Shown: positions 1 through 7,374, counted from the first letter of the stretch. The stretch: DNA of 12,384 nt from Bdellovibrionales bacterium (GCA_020434605.1 JAGRAL010000003.1:1-12384), one strand, 5' to 3'. Notes: generated from the letters alone by a model not told the origin. A program made the numbers and translations.

Positions 1-419
1 CCGATTCCGGGATATATTAGGTTTTCACTTACTCTTCCATCTCTGCGATCTTCAGAAGACATCAGCTTATTTGCCACAAACCCAGGGTTAGTTGAGTTAA
101 TACTAGACTCGCTCTGCCCAAACCAACGAGTAAAACCCAATAATCCGTAGGTAGTTAGTCTTTGGCCATATAAAACTTGTTTGTACTCTACTAAAAATGA
201 TTGAAAGTCTGGAGCCACACCATACCCCAAATTGATTCCCCATACTGGGCTAAAATTCATTTCTAGCAAAATGCCCGCATTTCCGCTGGCACCAAGCATT
301 TGCATGCCGGCACCAATTTTTCTTTCCTCCCTTAGCTCACTATAATTGGCAAGAGAGGTCGTATTTGTGTTTGCGTAGGATATATTGGTCAATAGTAGTA
401 ATAAAAGTATGTGCTTCAT
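1..419 (-). CDS. Secreted, probably outer-membrane beta-barrel-like protein (partial, C-terminus beyond window)
   Basis: This reading frame is open from an ATG at 419 to the left edge, giving 139 complete codons. The N-terminus is a textbook signal peptide (MKHILLLLLLTNISYA, probable cleavage before Asn17). The mature part is rich in Gly, Tyr, Phe and Trp in alternating stretches (for example EMNFSPVWGINLGYG and TTYGLLGFTRWFG), which resembles strands of a small outer-membrane barrel. No family is recognised. The start lies 2 bases after the stop of the MCE gene and has no good Shine-Dalgarno, so translation is probably coupled to that gene. Its place as the last visible gene of an MCE transporter operon suggests an envelope role, possibly the outer-membrane end of the lipid pathway. 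That role is inference. The secreted nature is well supported; the barrel call is tentative. Confidence 0.7.
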   Translation of the reverse strand, partial: MKHILLLLLLTNISYANTNTTSLANYSELREERKIGAGMQMLGASGNAGILLEMNFSPVWGINLGYGVAPDFQSFLVEYKQVLYGQRLTTYGLLGFTRWFGQSESSINSTNPGFVANKLMSSEDRRDGRVSENLIYPGI

Positions 420-421
420 AT

Positions 422-1201
422 CTAGAATAGCTTAGCTTTAATACCTTCTTCTTGAAAGAACTTTTTGATTGCTTTTTTATCTAAGTCATCTAATCGCCAT
501 AATAGTCGATGTATCAATGCAATGGCTTCGTCAGCATCCTTTGTTCTTAATTTTCCACTAACATGAGCGATGTCGCCGGTAATTTGATTTAGGTTTTTAA
601 TTAAACTACCTAGCTCATTCTTTGATCCGCCAGTTTTTGTTAGCATTTCCATGGCTTTATTAAAGTTTGTGACCAAATTATCTATATTTTTAATGATGCT
701 AACCACATCCCCCTCATTGTTTTCTACCATTTCGAGGATTTTACCAGCCAAACTATAGGATTGCGATAAGAGCTGATCAATTCGCGGAGGATCTTCTCCA
801 CGATAATATCCACCTGGTGTTAAATGAGACTTATCTAAGCTCCCCGGGCTGATTTCAATATACTTTTCACCAATTACGCCCGCCAAGTTGATAAAAAATC
901 TCGAGTCTTCACGAACGGTATCCCAAGCTTTTTTAGCAATCGTGATGGTAACAACCAACTTAACCTCTTCGCCGTTTGCATCTTTTCGATTTGCATCAAA
1001 TTCAATACTTTTTACTTTACCTACTTTTATACCCATAGCGCGAACAGGTGACCCCTCTTCAATACCGCCGGCAAAGTTAAACAAAAGCCTTACTTCGTTA
1101 GCGTCAGAGAATGGATTGTAGCTACTTAAAAAGTATGCGAAGCCAATGATTAAAGCGAATGTAGCTAAAAATAATAAACCAACCTTGGTCTCATGCTTCA
1201 T
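422..1201 (-). CDS. mlaD: MCE-domain substrate-binding protein (MlaD family)
   Basis: The 259-residue protein has one N-terminal membrane anchor (about residues 8-27) followed by an MCE domain (about 36-120). The hallmark segment GIEEGSPVRAMGIKVGKVKSI is followed by the strand-rich run ending GEKYIEISPG. The remaining 135 residues are predicted helical (QSYSLAGKILEMVE, IKNIDNLVTNFNKAMEML). In this family such a helical tail extends from the MCE hexamer. MlaD-type proteins form a periplasmic hexameric ring on a MlaE/MlaF ABC transporter and carry lipid across the periplasm. The gene starts 9 bases after permease B. Its Shine-Dalgarno GAGGGA (1207-1212) overlaps the permease stop codon, implying coupled translation. 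It is the only MCE protein visible and serves two different permeases. Lipid as substrate is family knowledge; direction of transport is not known. Confidence 0.93.
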   Translation of the reverse strand: MKHETKVGLLFLATFALIIGFAYFLSSYNPFSDANEVRLLFNFAGGIEEGSPVRAMGIKVGKVKSIEFDANRKDANGEEVKLVVTITIAKKAWDTVREDSRFFINLAGVIGEKYIEISPGSLDKSHLTPGGYYRGEDPPRIDQLLSQSYSLAGKILEMVENNEGDVVSIIKNIDNLVTNFNKAMEMLTKTGGSKNELGSLIKNLNQITGDIAHVSGKLRTKDADEAIALIHRLLWRLDDLDKKAIKKFFQEEGIKAKLF

Positions 1202-1210
1202 ATTGTTCCC

Positions 1211-1963
1211 TCACGAGGCATAAAAATGTGAAAATATATAAGATAGTATAAAGTCTAAGAAAATGATGGCAACAGAAATACCTACAACAGCGTCGGTTGT
1301 TGCTTTTCCGACGCCATCCGCCCCACTTTTTGCACGAAAACCACAAAAACAGGCTATCAAAGGAATCGTGGCACCAAAACATGCCGACTTGATCATAGCA
1401 AAAAGTAAATCTTGAAAATTAACAAATACTCGCATGGTTGTTAAAAACATTCCTGATGTGTAACCTAGTTTAAACACTGAGATCAGCATCGCAAAAAACA
1501 GACAGGCAATGTTTGCGATCACGCCCAGTACAATATTTCCTAAAATGCATGCTAAAAGTTTTGGTCCCACTAAATACTGAATGGGACTAATTCCTAATAG
1601 TTTAAGCGCATCAATTTGTTCAGTCACTTTCATTGAGCTTACTTCGGCGGCCCAACCCGCTCCAACACGTGAACCTAATAAAAGCGAACTGATCACTGAG
1701 CCAAGCTCTCTTAAAATTAAAATGGCTGCAAAGCCTGGAACCAGCGCATCACTTTGGATTACTATTTTCATGTGATAACTTGCTTCGATGATTGTAACAA
1801 CTGCTGCAAATCCGACGCAGATGATGATAACGGGTAAGGATTCGACAGCCACAAAGTATAGTGCTGCCATTTTGTTTTTCCATCTCCACGGAGGAGAAAA
1901 CATAGATCTAAAAGACATTACTAAAAGATGAGTAAAATCACCGGCAACTGCTAGTATTTTCAT
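1211..1963 (-). CDS. MlaE-type ABC transporter permease, paralogue B
   Basis: This is a 250-residue polytopic membrane protein of the MlaE/YrbE permease family. The diagnostic centre is RELGSVISSLLLGSRVGAGWAAE followed by the coupling-helix motif KVTEQIDALKLLG (about 112-124). The C-terminal motif GFRAKSGADGVGKATTDAVV precedes the last helix. I chose the ATG at 1963 over a TTG at 1981. The ATG gives a 4-base ATGA overlap with the upstream stop, and AGGGA (1972-1976) sits 8 bases before it. This paralogue is clearly different in sequence from permease A just upstream, although both keep the TEQIDA element expected to contact the ATPase. The pair probably assembles as a heterodimer, as YrbEA/YrbEB do in actinobacterial Mce systems. 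Heterodimerisation is inferred from operon structure. Confidence 0.92.
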   Translation of the reverse strand: MKILAVAGDFTHLLVMSFRSMFSPPWRWKNKMAALYFVAVESLPVIIICVGFAAVVTIIEASYHMKIVIQSDALVPGFAAILILRELGSVISSLLLGSRVGAGWAAEVSSMKVTEQIDALKLLGISPIQYLVGPKLLACILGNIVLGVIANIACLFFAMLISVFKLGYTSGMFLTTMRVFVNFQDLLFAMIKSACFGATIPLIACFCGFRAKSGADGVGKATTDAVVGISVAIIFLDFILSYIFSHFYAS

Positions 1964-2727
1964 AAAAACAATCCCTGCCAAGTTTCAAGTAACAGAGATC
2001 TAAACCAATCCATTATTACAATAATTAACATTGTAGATACTGATGTTTTAACTACAGCAAGGCCAACATTCTTTGCGCCACCACTTGTATTGTAACCATA
2101 GTATGTACATAAAACGGCAATAACAAACGCAAAACTAAATGCTTTAATTACACCTCCAGCAATAGATATACCCGTAAGAAGCTGCGGAATGTTTCGAATA
2201 TATTCATCAAAGCTAATGCCACTAAATAGGTAACCCATTAATAATCCACCTAAAAAGGCAAACAGCACCCCATAAACTAGTAAAAAGAAGGAGGCGACAA
2301 TAATCCCGATAAATCTTGGCAGAATAATTTCTGTAATTGGATTTGCTCCTAAACACCGAATGGCATCAATTTGTTCTGTGATTTTCATGCTACCGAGCTC
2401 TGCTGAAGTGTATGCTCCCACTTTTCCACTTAGCATAAAAGCAATGAGAAGAGGCCCCACCTCTCTGACAACACTACTTGTACTTAAACCGCCGAGGTAA
2501 CCATGCGCACCAAACATTTGAATTTGCATGGTAAATTGCACGGTCATTATGCCGCCCACAAAAACACCAGACATAGTTGTAGTTGTAAAGCTTTGCGCAA
2601 AGACTTTCCAAATTTGTTCGACCAACAGTTTTTTAGATACGCCGTGCTTACGCCAGGTAGAGAATAGCTCCTCCATATATATAAGATAAAGTCCCATTTC
2701 TTGGATCCAATTTTTAGCTGATATCAT
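1960..2727 (-). CDS. mlaE: MlaE-type ABC transporter permease, paralogue A
   Basis: This 255-residue integral membrane protein belongs to the MlaE family. It carries REVGPLLIAFMLSGKVGAYTSAE (about 88-110) and the coupling motif KITEQIDAIRCLG (about 115-127). Its C-terminus (YYGYNTSGGAKNVGLAVVKTSV) is the MlaE tail element. The N-terminal amphipathic stretch (about 1-45) matches the interface helix of MlaE. The start ATG has GAGGT (2733-2737) 5 bases upstream and overlaps the ATPase 2 gene by 14 bases. It overlaps permease B by 4 bases. MlaE forms the inner-membrane translocation path between the cytoplasmic ATPases and the periplasmic MCE ring. Which of the two permeases contacts which ATPase cannot be read from sequence. 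Confidence 0.93.
   Translation of the reverse strand: MISAKNWIQEMGLYLIYMEELFSTWRKHGVSKKLLVEQIWKVFAQSFTTTTMSGVFVGGIMTVQFTMQIQMFGAHGYLGGLSTSSVVREVGPLLIAFMLSGKVGAYTSAELGSMKITEQIDAIRCLGANPITEIILPRFIGIIVASFFLLVYGVLFAFLGGLLMGYLFSGISFDEYIRNIPQLLTGISIAGGVIKAFSFAFVIAVLCTYYGYNTSGGAKNVGLAVVKTSVSTMLIIVIMDWFRSLLLETWQGLFL
1972..1976 (-). promoter_or_regulatory. Shine-Dalgarno deciding the permease B start
   Basis: Read on the minus strand, AGGGA lies 8 bases before the ATG at 1963 and overlaps the end of the permease A coding sequence. It lies downstream of the alternative TTG at 1981, so it can serve only the ATG. That start creates the ATGA stop/start overlap typical of coupled translation. Confidence 0.6.
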
Positions 2728-3454
2728 TGGATACCTCTAACATAAAATCTTTTACTAAAGGGACCTGACTTTTTTGTACCTCAGTGACACTTCCCTGCTC
2801 TATAATATTACCCTTATCTAGCACTATGATTTTGTCTGCAATATCAATGGCGCATCCCATATCATGGCTGACTACAATAGATGTGATTTTGTGTTTTCTA
2901 GAGAGTGTATATATCAATTGGTTGATTGCTGTGGTTGTAACAGGGTCTAAACCCGTGGTTGGTTCGTCAAAGAGTAAAACCTGGGGATGTATTGCCAGAG
3001 TCCTCGCTATACTTACACGTTTTTGCATGCCGTATGATATTTCAGAAGGTTTTTTTTCTAAAATGTCCAAAGACAAGTTAACATCTTCTAAGCTTTGTTT
3101 TATTAGCTGCTCTATATCGTCGTCGTTTAACTTTTTTAGTCGCTTTAATCCAAATGCTAGATTTTCTCTTACGGTCAATGAATCAAAAAGCGCTGGGTGT
3201 TGAAAGATCATTCCACATTGCTTTCTGATCTCTAATAATTGCTCTTCATTTAATTGAACTATATCCGTTCCTTGAAATAAAATTTCTCCACTGTCTGGCT
3301 TCATCAATCCAACTGTGTTTTTTAATAAAACCGATTTGCCTGTGCCACTGGTCCCTAGGATAAAGACTATTTCGCCCTCAGCAACCGAAAAGCTAATATC
3401 ATTAAGAACTGTTCTACCACTAAAGGATTTTTTGATATTCGTGTACTTAATCAT
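2714..3454 (-). CDS. mlaF: MlaF-type ABC ATPase, subunit 2 (intact catalytic residues, altered signature motif)
   Basis: This 246-residue nucleotide-binding subunit has Walker A GTSGTGKS (34-41), Q-loop Gln85, Walker B LLFDEP with catalytic Glu164, a D-loop GLDP and H-loop His197 (VVSHD). The ABC signature reads ISYGM (139-143) where the family has LSGGM/LSGGQ, so Tyr141 replaces the first signature glycine. The codon TAC at 3032-3034 is unambiguous in the sequence. The C-terminus ends soon after VKDFMLEVSND and lacks the longer MlaF tail that the partner keeps. The start ATG has GAGGG (3461-3465) 6 bases upstream and overlaps the partner ATPase gene by 8 bases. In an ABC dimer its Walker A, Walker B and His would pair with the intact ISGGM of the partner and form the competent ATP site. 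Family assignment is firm; the asymmetric-pair model is inference. Confidence 0.93.
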   Translation of the reverse strand: MIKYTNIKKSFSGRTVLNDISFSVAEGEIVFILGTSGTGKSVLLKNTVGLMKPDSGEILFQGTDIVQLNEEQLLEIRKQCGMIFQHPALFDSLTVRENLAFGLKRLKKLNDDDIEQLIKQSLEDVNLSLDILEKKPSEISYGMQKRVSIARTLAIHPQVLLFDEPTTGLDPVTTTAINQLIYTLSRKHKITSIVVSHDMGCAIDIADKIIVLDKGNIIEQGSVTEVQKSQVPLVKDFMLEVSNDIS

Positions 3455-4190
3455 TTTGTACCCTCAGAGGTCCTTCCTCTAAACCACGAATAAACTGATA
3501 TACAACAGGATCTTTGCTTTTTTCTAAGTCATCACTACTGTTAAAAACACTGATCTGCCTGTCATAAACAAATACAAATCGATCTCCTAGCTGCTTGGCC
3601 CTAACCATATCGTTTGTCACACTGACAATTGTCATCTTATGTTTTTTTTGTGTTTCACGAATGAGCTGAGCAATCCCGCGACTTGTAATTGGATCTAAAC
3701 CAGCTGTTGGGTCATCATATAGAATATGCTTTGGAGTTAACACTAAACTTCTGGCAATTCCTAGACGCTTTTGCATACCTCCAGAAATTTCGTCGGGATA
3801 AAGATCCTTAACATGCCATAAACCCACATCTTCGAGAGTTTGCTGTACTACGCTTGCGATTTCTTCATTTGCATACAAATCTTTCTCTCTCAGAGGAAAT
3901 GCTACATTTTCAAACACAGACATAGAGTCAAAGAGTGCGTTTTTTTGAAATAGCATGCTGATGGGTATATCTTTGGGTTGGCTTAGCCATTTTTGTGGTG
4001 ATTTTTTATCAATATAGATCTTTCCCGCACTTGGTTGAATGATTCCAGCAATTAATTTGAGCAGTGAAGACTTTCCAATACCACTCGGACCCAAGATAGA
4101 AATGGCAGAATGATCTTCAATCGTAAGATTTACAGACTCAAGGACAGCTTGTGATTCAAAAGTAAGACTGACGTTTTGTAATTCGACCAA
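3447..4190 (-). CDS. MlaF-type ABC ATPase, subunit 1 (degenerate catalytic residues)
   Basis: With the TTG start at 4190 the protein is 247 residues and begins MVELQNVSLTF, the normal ATPase N-terminus. Walker A is GPSGIGKS (34-41), Q-loop Gln82, and the signature ISGGM (135-139) is intact. The Walker B region reads ILYDDP, so Asp160 replaces the catalytic Glu. The H-loop reads SVTND, so Asn193 replaces the His. The codons are GAC at 3711-3713 and AAC at 3612-3614. The C-terminus DPVVYQFIRGLEEGPLR is the characteristic MlaF tail, which in E. coli reaches over the neighbouring subunit. It is the first gene of the minus-strand operon. An in-frame ATG at 4271 would add 27 residues unlike the family, without a good ribosome site, and is rejected. 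I infer that this subunit binds ATP but hydrolyses poorly and supplies the signature motif to its partner. Confidence 0.92.
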   Translation of the reverse strand: MVELQNVSLTFESQAVLESVNLTIEDHSAISILGPSGIGKSSLLKLIAGIIQPSAGKIYIDKKSPQKWLSQPKDIPISMLFQKNALFDSMSVFENVAFPLREKDLYANEEIASVVQQTLEDVGLWHVKDLYPDEISGGMQKRLGIARSLVLTPKHILYDDPTAGLDPITSRGIAQLIRETQKKHKMTIVSVTNDMVRAKQLGDRFVFVYDRQISVFNSSDDLEKSKDPVVYQFIRGLEEGPLRVQND

Positions 4191-4196
4191 AAATAT

Positions 4197-4201
4197 CTCC
4201 T
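4197..4201 (-). promoter_or_regulatory. Shine-Dalgarno AGGAG selecting a TTG start
   Basis: On the minus strand AGGAG is followed by six bases (ATATTT) and then TTG at 4190. No ATG or GTG lies at a suitable distance, and the protein made from TTG begins exactly where ABC ATPases of this family begin. This makes the non-standard TTG the likely start of the first operon gene. Confidence 0.65.
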
Positions 4202-4207
4202 GTTTAT

Positions 4208-4235
4208 AGCATAGCAATAGACTAGGACAGTGCAA
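4208..4235 (-). promoter_or_regulatory. Candidate promoter of the MCE transporter operon
   Basis: On the minus strand TTGCAC (4235-4230) is followed after 16 bases by TATGCT (4213-4208). TGC directly before the second hexamer gives an extended -10 appearance. It lies in the only intergenic space upstream of the operon. Matches are partial, so this is a guess by eye and other sigma factors are possible. Confidence 0.3.
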
Positions 4236-4272
4236 CATCGAATTAAGAGCGCTGACTCTGCATAGCATCACT

Positions 4273-4300
4273 TTGCAAGTAGGAAAACTTTAAATAAAAT
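4273..4300 (+). promoter_or_regulatory. Candidate promoter of mdh-sucC-sucD
   Basis: TTGCAA (4273-4278) is followed after 16 bases by TAAAAT (4295-4300), about 38 bases before the mdh start. The second hexamer matches the sigma-70 -10 at five of six positions. The divergent 147-base gap (4191-4337) shows no other clear structure besides this, the opposing promoter and the mdh ribosome site. Confidence 0.4.
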
Positions 4301-4337
4301 GTAAAACTTAGTAATCATAAACTCGTCGAGGATAAAT

Positions 4338-5279
4338 ATGCATACACGTAAAAAGATTTCTGTAATTGGTGCTGGTTTTGTTGGTTCAACATGCGCGCAT
4401 TGGGCGGCTCAAAAAGAGTTGGGCGATGTTGTTTTAGTAGATATTAATGAAGGGGCTGCTAAAGGTAAGGCTCTTGATTTATTTGAGGCTTCACCGGTTG
4501 AAGGTTTTGATTCAAATGTAATTGGTACATCTGATTATAAAGATACAGCTAACTCTGATGTTGTGATTATCACCGCAGGTCTTCCAAGAAAGCCAGGTAT
4601 GAGCCGAGACGATCTTTTGGCGACTAACTCAAAAATCATGAAAGACGTTTGTGCTGGTGTAAAAGAGTATAGCCCTAACGCAGTAGTTATCATCGTGAGT
4701 AACCCACTAGATGCGATGGCCTATGTAGCTAAAAAAGAATTAGGTTTTCCTCGTAACCGAGTAATTGGTATGGCCGGAGTATTAGATTCAGCAAGATTCC
4801 GTGCTTTTATCGCAGAAGCTACTGGTGTGAGTGTGAAAGACATTAGCGCTTTCGTTCTTGGTGGTCACGGCGACACGATGGTTCCAATGCCAAGATATTG
4901 TAGCATTGGTGGACTTCCTTTAACTACATTTTTAAAGCAAAATCAAATTGATGAGATCGTTGATAGAACAAGAAAAGGTGGAGCAGAGATCGTTGGTTTA
5001 TTAAAAACTGGATCTGCTTACTACGCACCATCTGCAAGTGCAGTTCAAATGGCTGAGGCTATTTTGAAAAATCAAAATCGAATCTTACCTTGCGCCGCTT
5101 GGCTTGAGGGAGAGTTTGGATACAAAGATCTATTTGTTGGTGTACAGTGCCAACTAGGTAAAAATGGTTTAGAGAAAGTAATTGAATTTGAATTAAACGA
5201 AACTGAGAAGCAAGGCCTTGATCATTCGGTAAATGCCGTACGTGAACTTGTACAAGCTCTTAACAAACTAAACGCCTAA
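4338..5279 (+). CDS. mdh: Malate dehydrogenase (NAD, LDH-like type)
   Basis: The enzyme interconverts malate and oxaloacetate with NAD in the TCA cycle. The 313-residue protein has an N-terminal Rossmann motif GAGFVG (11-16), with Asp35 at the end of the second strand favouring NAD. The active-site loop GLPRKPGMSRDDLL supplies Arg84 and Arg90, Asn122 sits in SNPLD, Arg153 in VLDSARFR, and the catalytic His177 in GGHGD. Arg84 in place of the Gln of lactate dehydrogenases supports malate as substrate. Length is normal for the tetrameric LDH-like malate dehydrogenases. The start has GAGGA (4328-4332) 5 bases upstream. The gene begins an operon with sucC (11-base gap) and sucD, so three TCA steps are expressed together. 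All expected residues are present. Confidence 0.97.
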   Translation: MHTRKKISVIGAGFVGSTCAHWAAQKELGDVVLVDINEGAAKGKALDLFEASPVEGFDSNVIGTSDYKDTANSDVVIITAGLPRKPGMSRDDLLATNSKIMKDVCAGVKEYSPNAVVIIVSNPLDAMAYVAKKELGFPRNRVIGMAGVLDSARFRAFIAEATGVSVKDISAFVLGGHGDTMVPMPRYCSIGGLPLTTFLKQNQIDEIVDRTRKGGAEIVGLLKTGSAYYAPSASAVQMAEAILKNQNRILPCAAWLEGEFGYKDLFVGVQCQLGKNGLEKVIEFELNETEKQGLDHSVNAVRELVQALNKLNA

Positions 5280-5290
5280 GCGGAGGCAGA

Positions 5291-6454
5291 ATGAATATAC
5301 ATGAGTATCAGGCCAAATCTGTATTGCGACAATTTGGTGTAACTACACTAAAAGGAAAAACAGCCAAGTCTGTAGACGAGGCTGTAAAAGTCGCACAAGA
5401 AATGGGTGGCAGTGTTTGGGTTGTTAAAGCCCAAATACATGCTGGCGGAAGAGGAAAAGCAGGTGGCGTAAAGGTTGCAAAATCTTTAGATGAAGTAAAA
5501 AAGTACGCCTCTGAAATTTTAGGTAAAACACTTGTCACTCACCAAACTGGGCCTGAGGGTAAAAAGGTACAACTTTTATTTATCGAAGAGGGTTGTAATA
5601 TTAAAAAAGAATATTACGTGGCCACTCTAGTGGATCGTGCAACAGGTAAAGTTGCGATGATGGCGTCAAGTGAAGGTGGTATGGATATCGAAGAGGTTGC
5701 TGCAAAGACGCCCGAGAAGATTCATACTGTACAAATTGATCCTGTGACGGGTTTAATGCCATTTCAAGCCAGACAACTAGCATTTAAAATTGGTATGCCA
5801 GGTCCTGTAGCTGGTAAGGCGGTTAAGTTTTTCATGGGTCTATACAATGCCTTTATTGATAAAGATGCATCTATGGCTGAGATCAATCCGCTTGTTGAAA
5901 CCGCAGATGGAAATGTGATTTGCTTAGATGCAAAGATGAACTTTGATTCAAATGCACTTTATCGTCATGCAGATATCGTTGAAATGCGTGACTTAACCGA
6001 AGAAGAACCTACCGAAATCGAAGCTAGTAAGCACGACCTCGCTTTTATTAAGTTAGATGGTAATATCGGATGTATGGTAAATGGTGCTGGGCTTGCAATG
6101 TCTACCCTAGATATCATTAAACTAGAGGGCGGAAACCCCGCGAACTTTTTAGATGTTGGCGGTGGCGCTACAAAAGAAAAAGTAACTGCTGCATTTAAAA
6201 TTATTTTAGAAGATAAAAATGTAAAAGGAATCTTAGTAAATATTTTTGGTGGTATTATGAAGTGTGACATCATTGCTGATGGTGTAATTTCTGCCTCAAA
6301 AGAACTTGGATTAAAAGTACCGCTGGTTGTTCGCTTGCAGGGTACTAACGTGGAGCTAGGCAAAAAGATGCTTCAAGACAGCGGTTTAAATATTATTCCT
6401 GCCGATGATTTAACTGATGCTGCTAAAAAAATCGTTGCAGCGGTGAAAGGATAA
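5291..6454 (+). CDS. sucC: Succinyl-CoA synthetase (ADP/GDP-forming) beta subunit
   Basis: SucC binds the nucleotide and, with SucD, converts succinyl-CoA and phosphate to succinate while making ATP or GTP. The 387-residue length matches the family (388 in E. coli). The N-terminal ATP-grasp domain starts MNIHEYQAK and includes Lys46 and the glycine-rich loop GGRGKAGG (52-59). Metal and nucleotide residues lie in MAEINPL (Glu197, Asn199) and CLDAKMN (Asp213). The C-terminal flavodoxin-like domain shows NGAGLAMSTLD, GGNPANFLDVGGGA and NIFGGIMKCD, which meet the alpha subunit. GGAGG (5282-5286) lies 4 bases before the start. sucD follows after 4 bases. Whether ADP or GDP is preferred cannot be judged by eye. 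Confidence 0.97.
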   Translation: MNIHEYQAKSVLRQFGVTTLKGKTAKSVDEAVKVAQEMGGSVWVVKAQIHAGGRGKAGGVKVAKSLDEVKKYASEILGKTLVTHQTGPEGKKVQLLFIEEGCNIKKEYYVATLVDRATGKVAMMASSEGGMDIEEVAAKTPEKIHTVQIDPVTGLMPFQARQLAFKIGMPGPVAGKAVKFFMGLYNAFIDKDASMAEINPLVETADGNVICLDAKMNFDSNALYRHADIVEMRDLTEEEPTEIEASKHDLAFIKLDGNIGCMVNGAGLAMSTLDIIKLEGGNPANFLDVGGGATKEKVTAAFKIILEDKNVKGILVNIFGGIMKCDIIADGVISASKELGLKVPLVVRLQGTNVELGKKMLQDSGLNIIPADDLTDAAKKIVAAVKG

Positions 6455-6458
6455 CAAG

Positions 6459-7325
6459 ATGGCAATTATGATTGATAAAAATACAAAGGTAATTTGCCAA
6501 GGTATCACTGGTTCACAAGGCACGTTTCATACACAGCAAGCCATTGAGTACGGAACTAAAATGGTTGGCGGTGTAACACCGGGTAAAGGCGGTGGTAAGC
6601 ACTTAGACCTTCCTATTTTTAACACTGTGGGTGACGCTAAAGAAAAGACTGGTTGTAATGCCTCTGTGATTTACGTACCGCCTCCGTTTGCTGCTGATGC
6701 AATTATGGAAGCTGTTGATGCTGACCTTGATTTGGTAATCTGTATCACTGAAGGCATACCGGTTTTAGATATGGTAAAAGTAAAACGTTTTATGCAAGGA
6801 AAGCGTACTCGATTGGTTGGGCCAAACTGCCCAGGTGTAATCACTCCAGGACAATGTAAAATTGGAATTATGCCAGGGTTTATCCATAAACCAGGACGCA
6901 TCGGAGTACTATCAAGATCCGGCACACTAACTTATGAAGCTGTTTACCAATTAACTCAGATTGGTTTAGGCCAAAGCTCATGTGTAGGTATTGGCGGTGA
7001 CCCTGTAAACGGCACAAACTTTATTGATGTTTTAGAAATGTTTAATAAAGACAAAGATACAGATGCGGTGATTATGATTGGTGAAATTGGTGGTTCTGCT
7101 GAAGAAGAAGCCGCCGAATACATTAAGCGTGAATTTAAAAAGCCAACAGCTTGTTTTATCGCAGGTGCATCTGCTCCAGCTGGTAAACGCATGGGTCATG
7201 CCGGTGCCATTATCAGTGGTGGTAAAGGTACGGCAGAAGCTAAGTTCGAAGCATTGCAATCTGCTGGTTGTAAGATCGCCAGAAGCCCAGCCGAATTAGG
7301 ATCTACTCTAAAAGCTGCTCTATAA
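6459..7325 (+). CDS. sucD: Succinyl-CoA synthetase alpha subunit
   Basis: SucD binds CoA and carries the phosphorylated active-site histidine of succinyl-CoA synthetase. The 288-residue protein begins with the CoA-binding Rossmann domain (CQGITGSQGTFHTQQA). It has GPNCPGVITPGQ (121-132) and ends with the ligase domain containing KRMGHAGAIISGGKGTA. His247 is the expected phosphohistidine (His246 in E. coli). Length agrees with the E. coli protein (289). The start ATG follows sucC by 4 bases, with AGGA 7 bases upstream. A second in-frame ATG at codon 4 is less well placed. The gene ends about 20 bases before an intrinsic terminator, so it closes the operon. Confidence 0.97.
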   Translation: MAIMIDKNTKVICQGITGSQGTFHTQQAIEYGTKMVGGVTPGKGGGKHLDLPIFNTVGDAKEKTGCNASVIYVPPPFAADAIMEAVDADLDLVICITEGIPVLDMVKVKRFMQGKRTRLVGPNCPGVITPGQCKIGIMPGFIHKPGRIGVLSRSGTLTYEAVYQLTQIGLGQSSCVGIGGDPVNGTNFIDVLEMFNKDKDTDAVIMIGEIGGSAEEEAAEYIKREFKKPTACFIAGASAPAGKRMGHAGAIISGGKGTAEAKFEALQSAGCKIARSPAELGSTLKAAL

Positions 7326-7345
7326 ATTCTAAAAAACTATCTTGC

Positions 7346-7373
7346 AAAAAGGCCCCTTAAACGGGGCTTTTTT
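7346..7373 (+). terminator. Intrinsic terminator after sucD
   Basis: GCCCC (7352-7356) pairs with GGGGC (7363-7367) around the loop TTAAAC. A flanking run of A before the stem can pair with the T tract after it, which extends the hairpin, and six T follow. It ends the mdh-sucC-sucD operon and separates it from ndk. Confidence 0.88.
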
Positions 7374-7374
7374 A

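Noticed and set aside
2784..3203. Plus-strand 139-codon open frame opposite ATPase subunit 2
   Set aside because: It lies wholly inside a well-identified ATPase gene on the other strand, with no domain or ribosome site of its own.
3447..4271. Longer 274-residue start (ATG at 4271) for ATPase subunit 1
   Set aside because: The added 27 residues resemble no ABC ATPase N-terminus and would cover the only space for a promoter. TTG at 4190 has AGGAG at good spacing.
5965..6363. Minus-strand 132-codon open frame inside sucC
   Set aside because: It is a shadow of sucC, which has full family-length similarity and catalytic residues.
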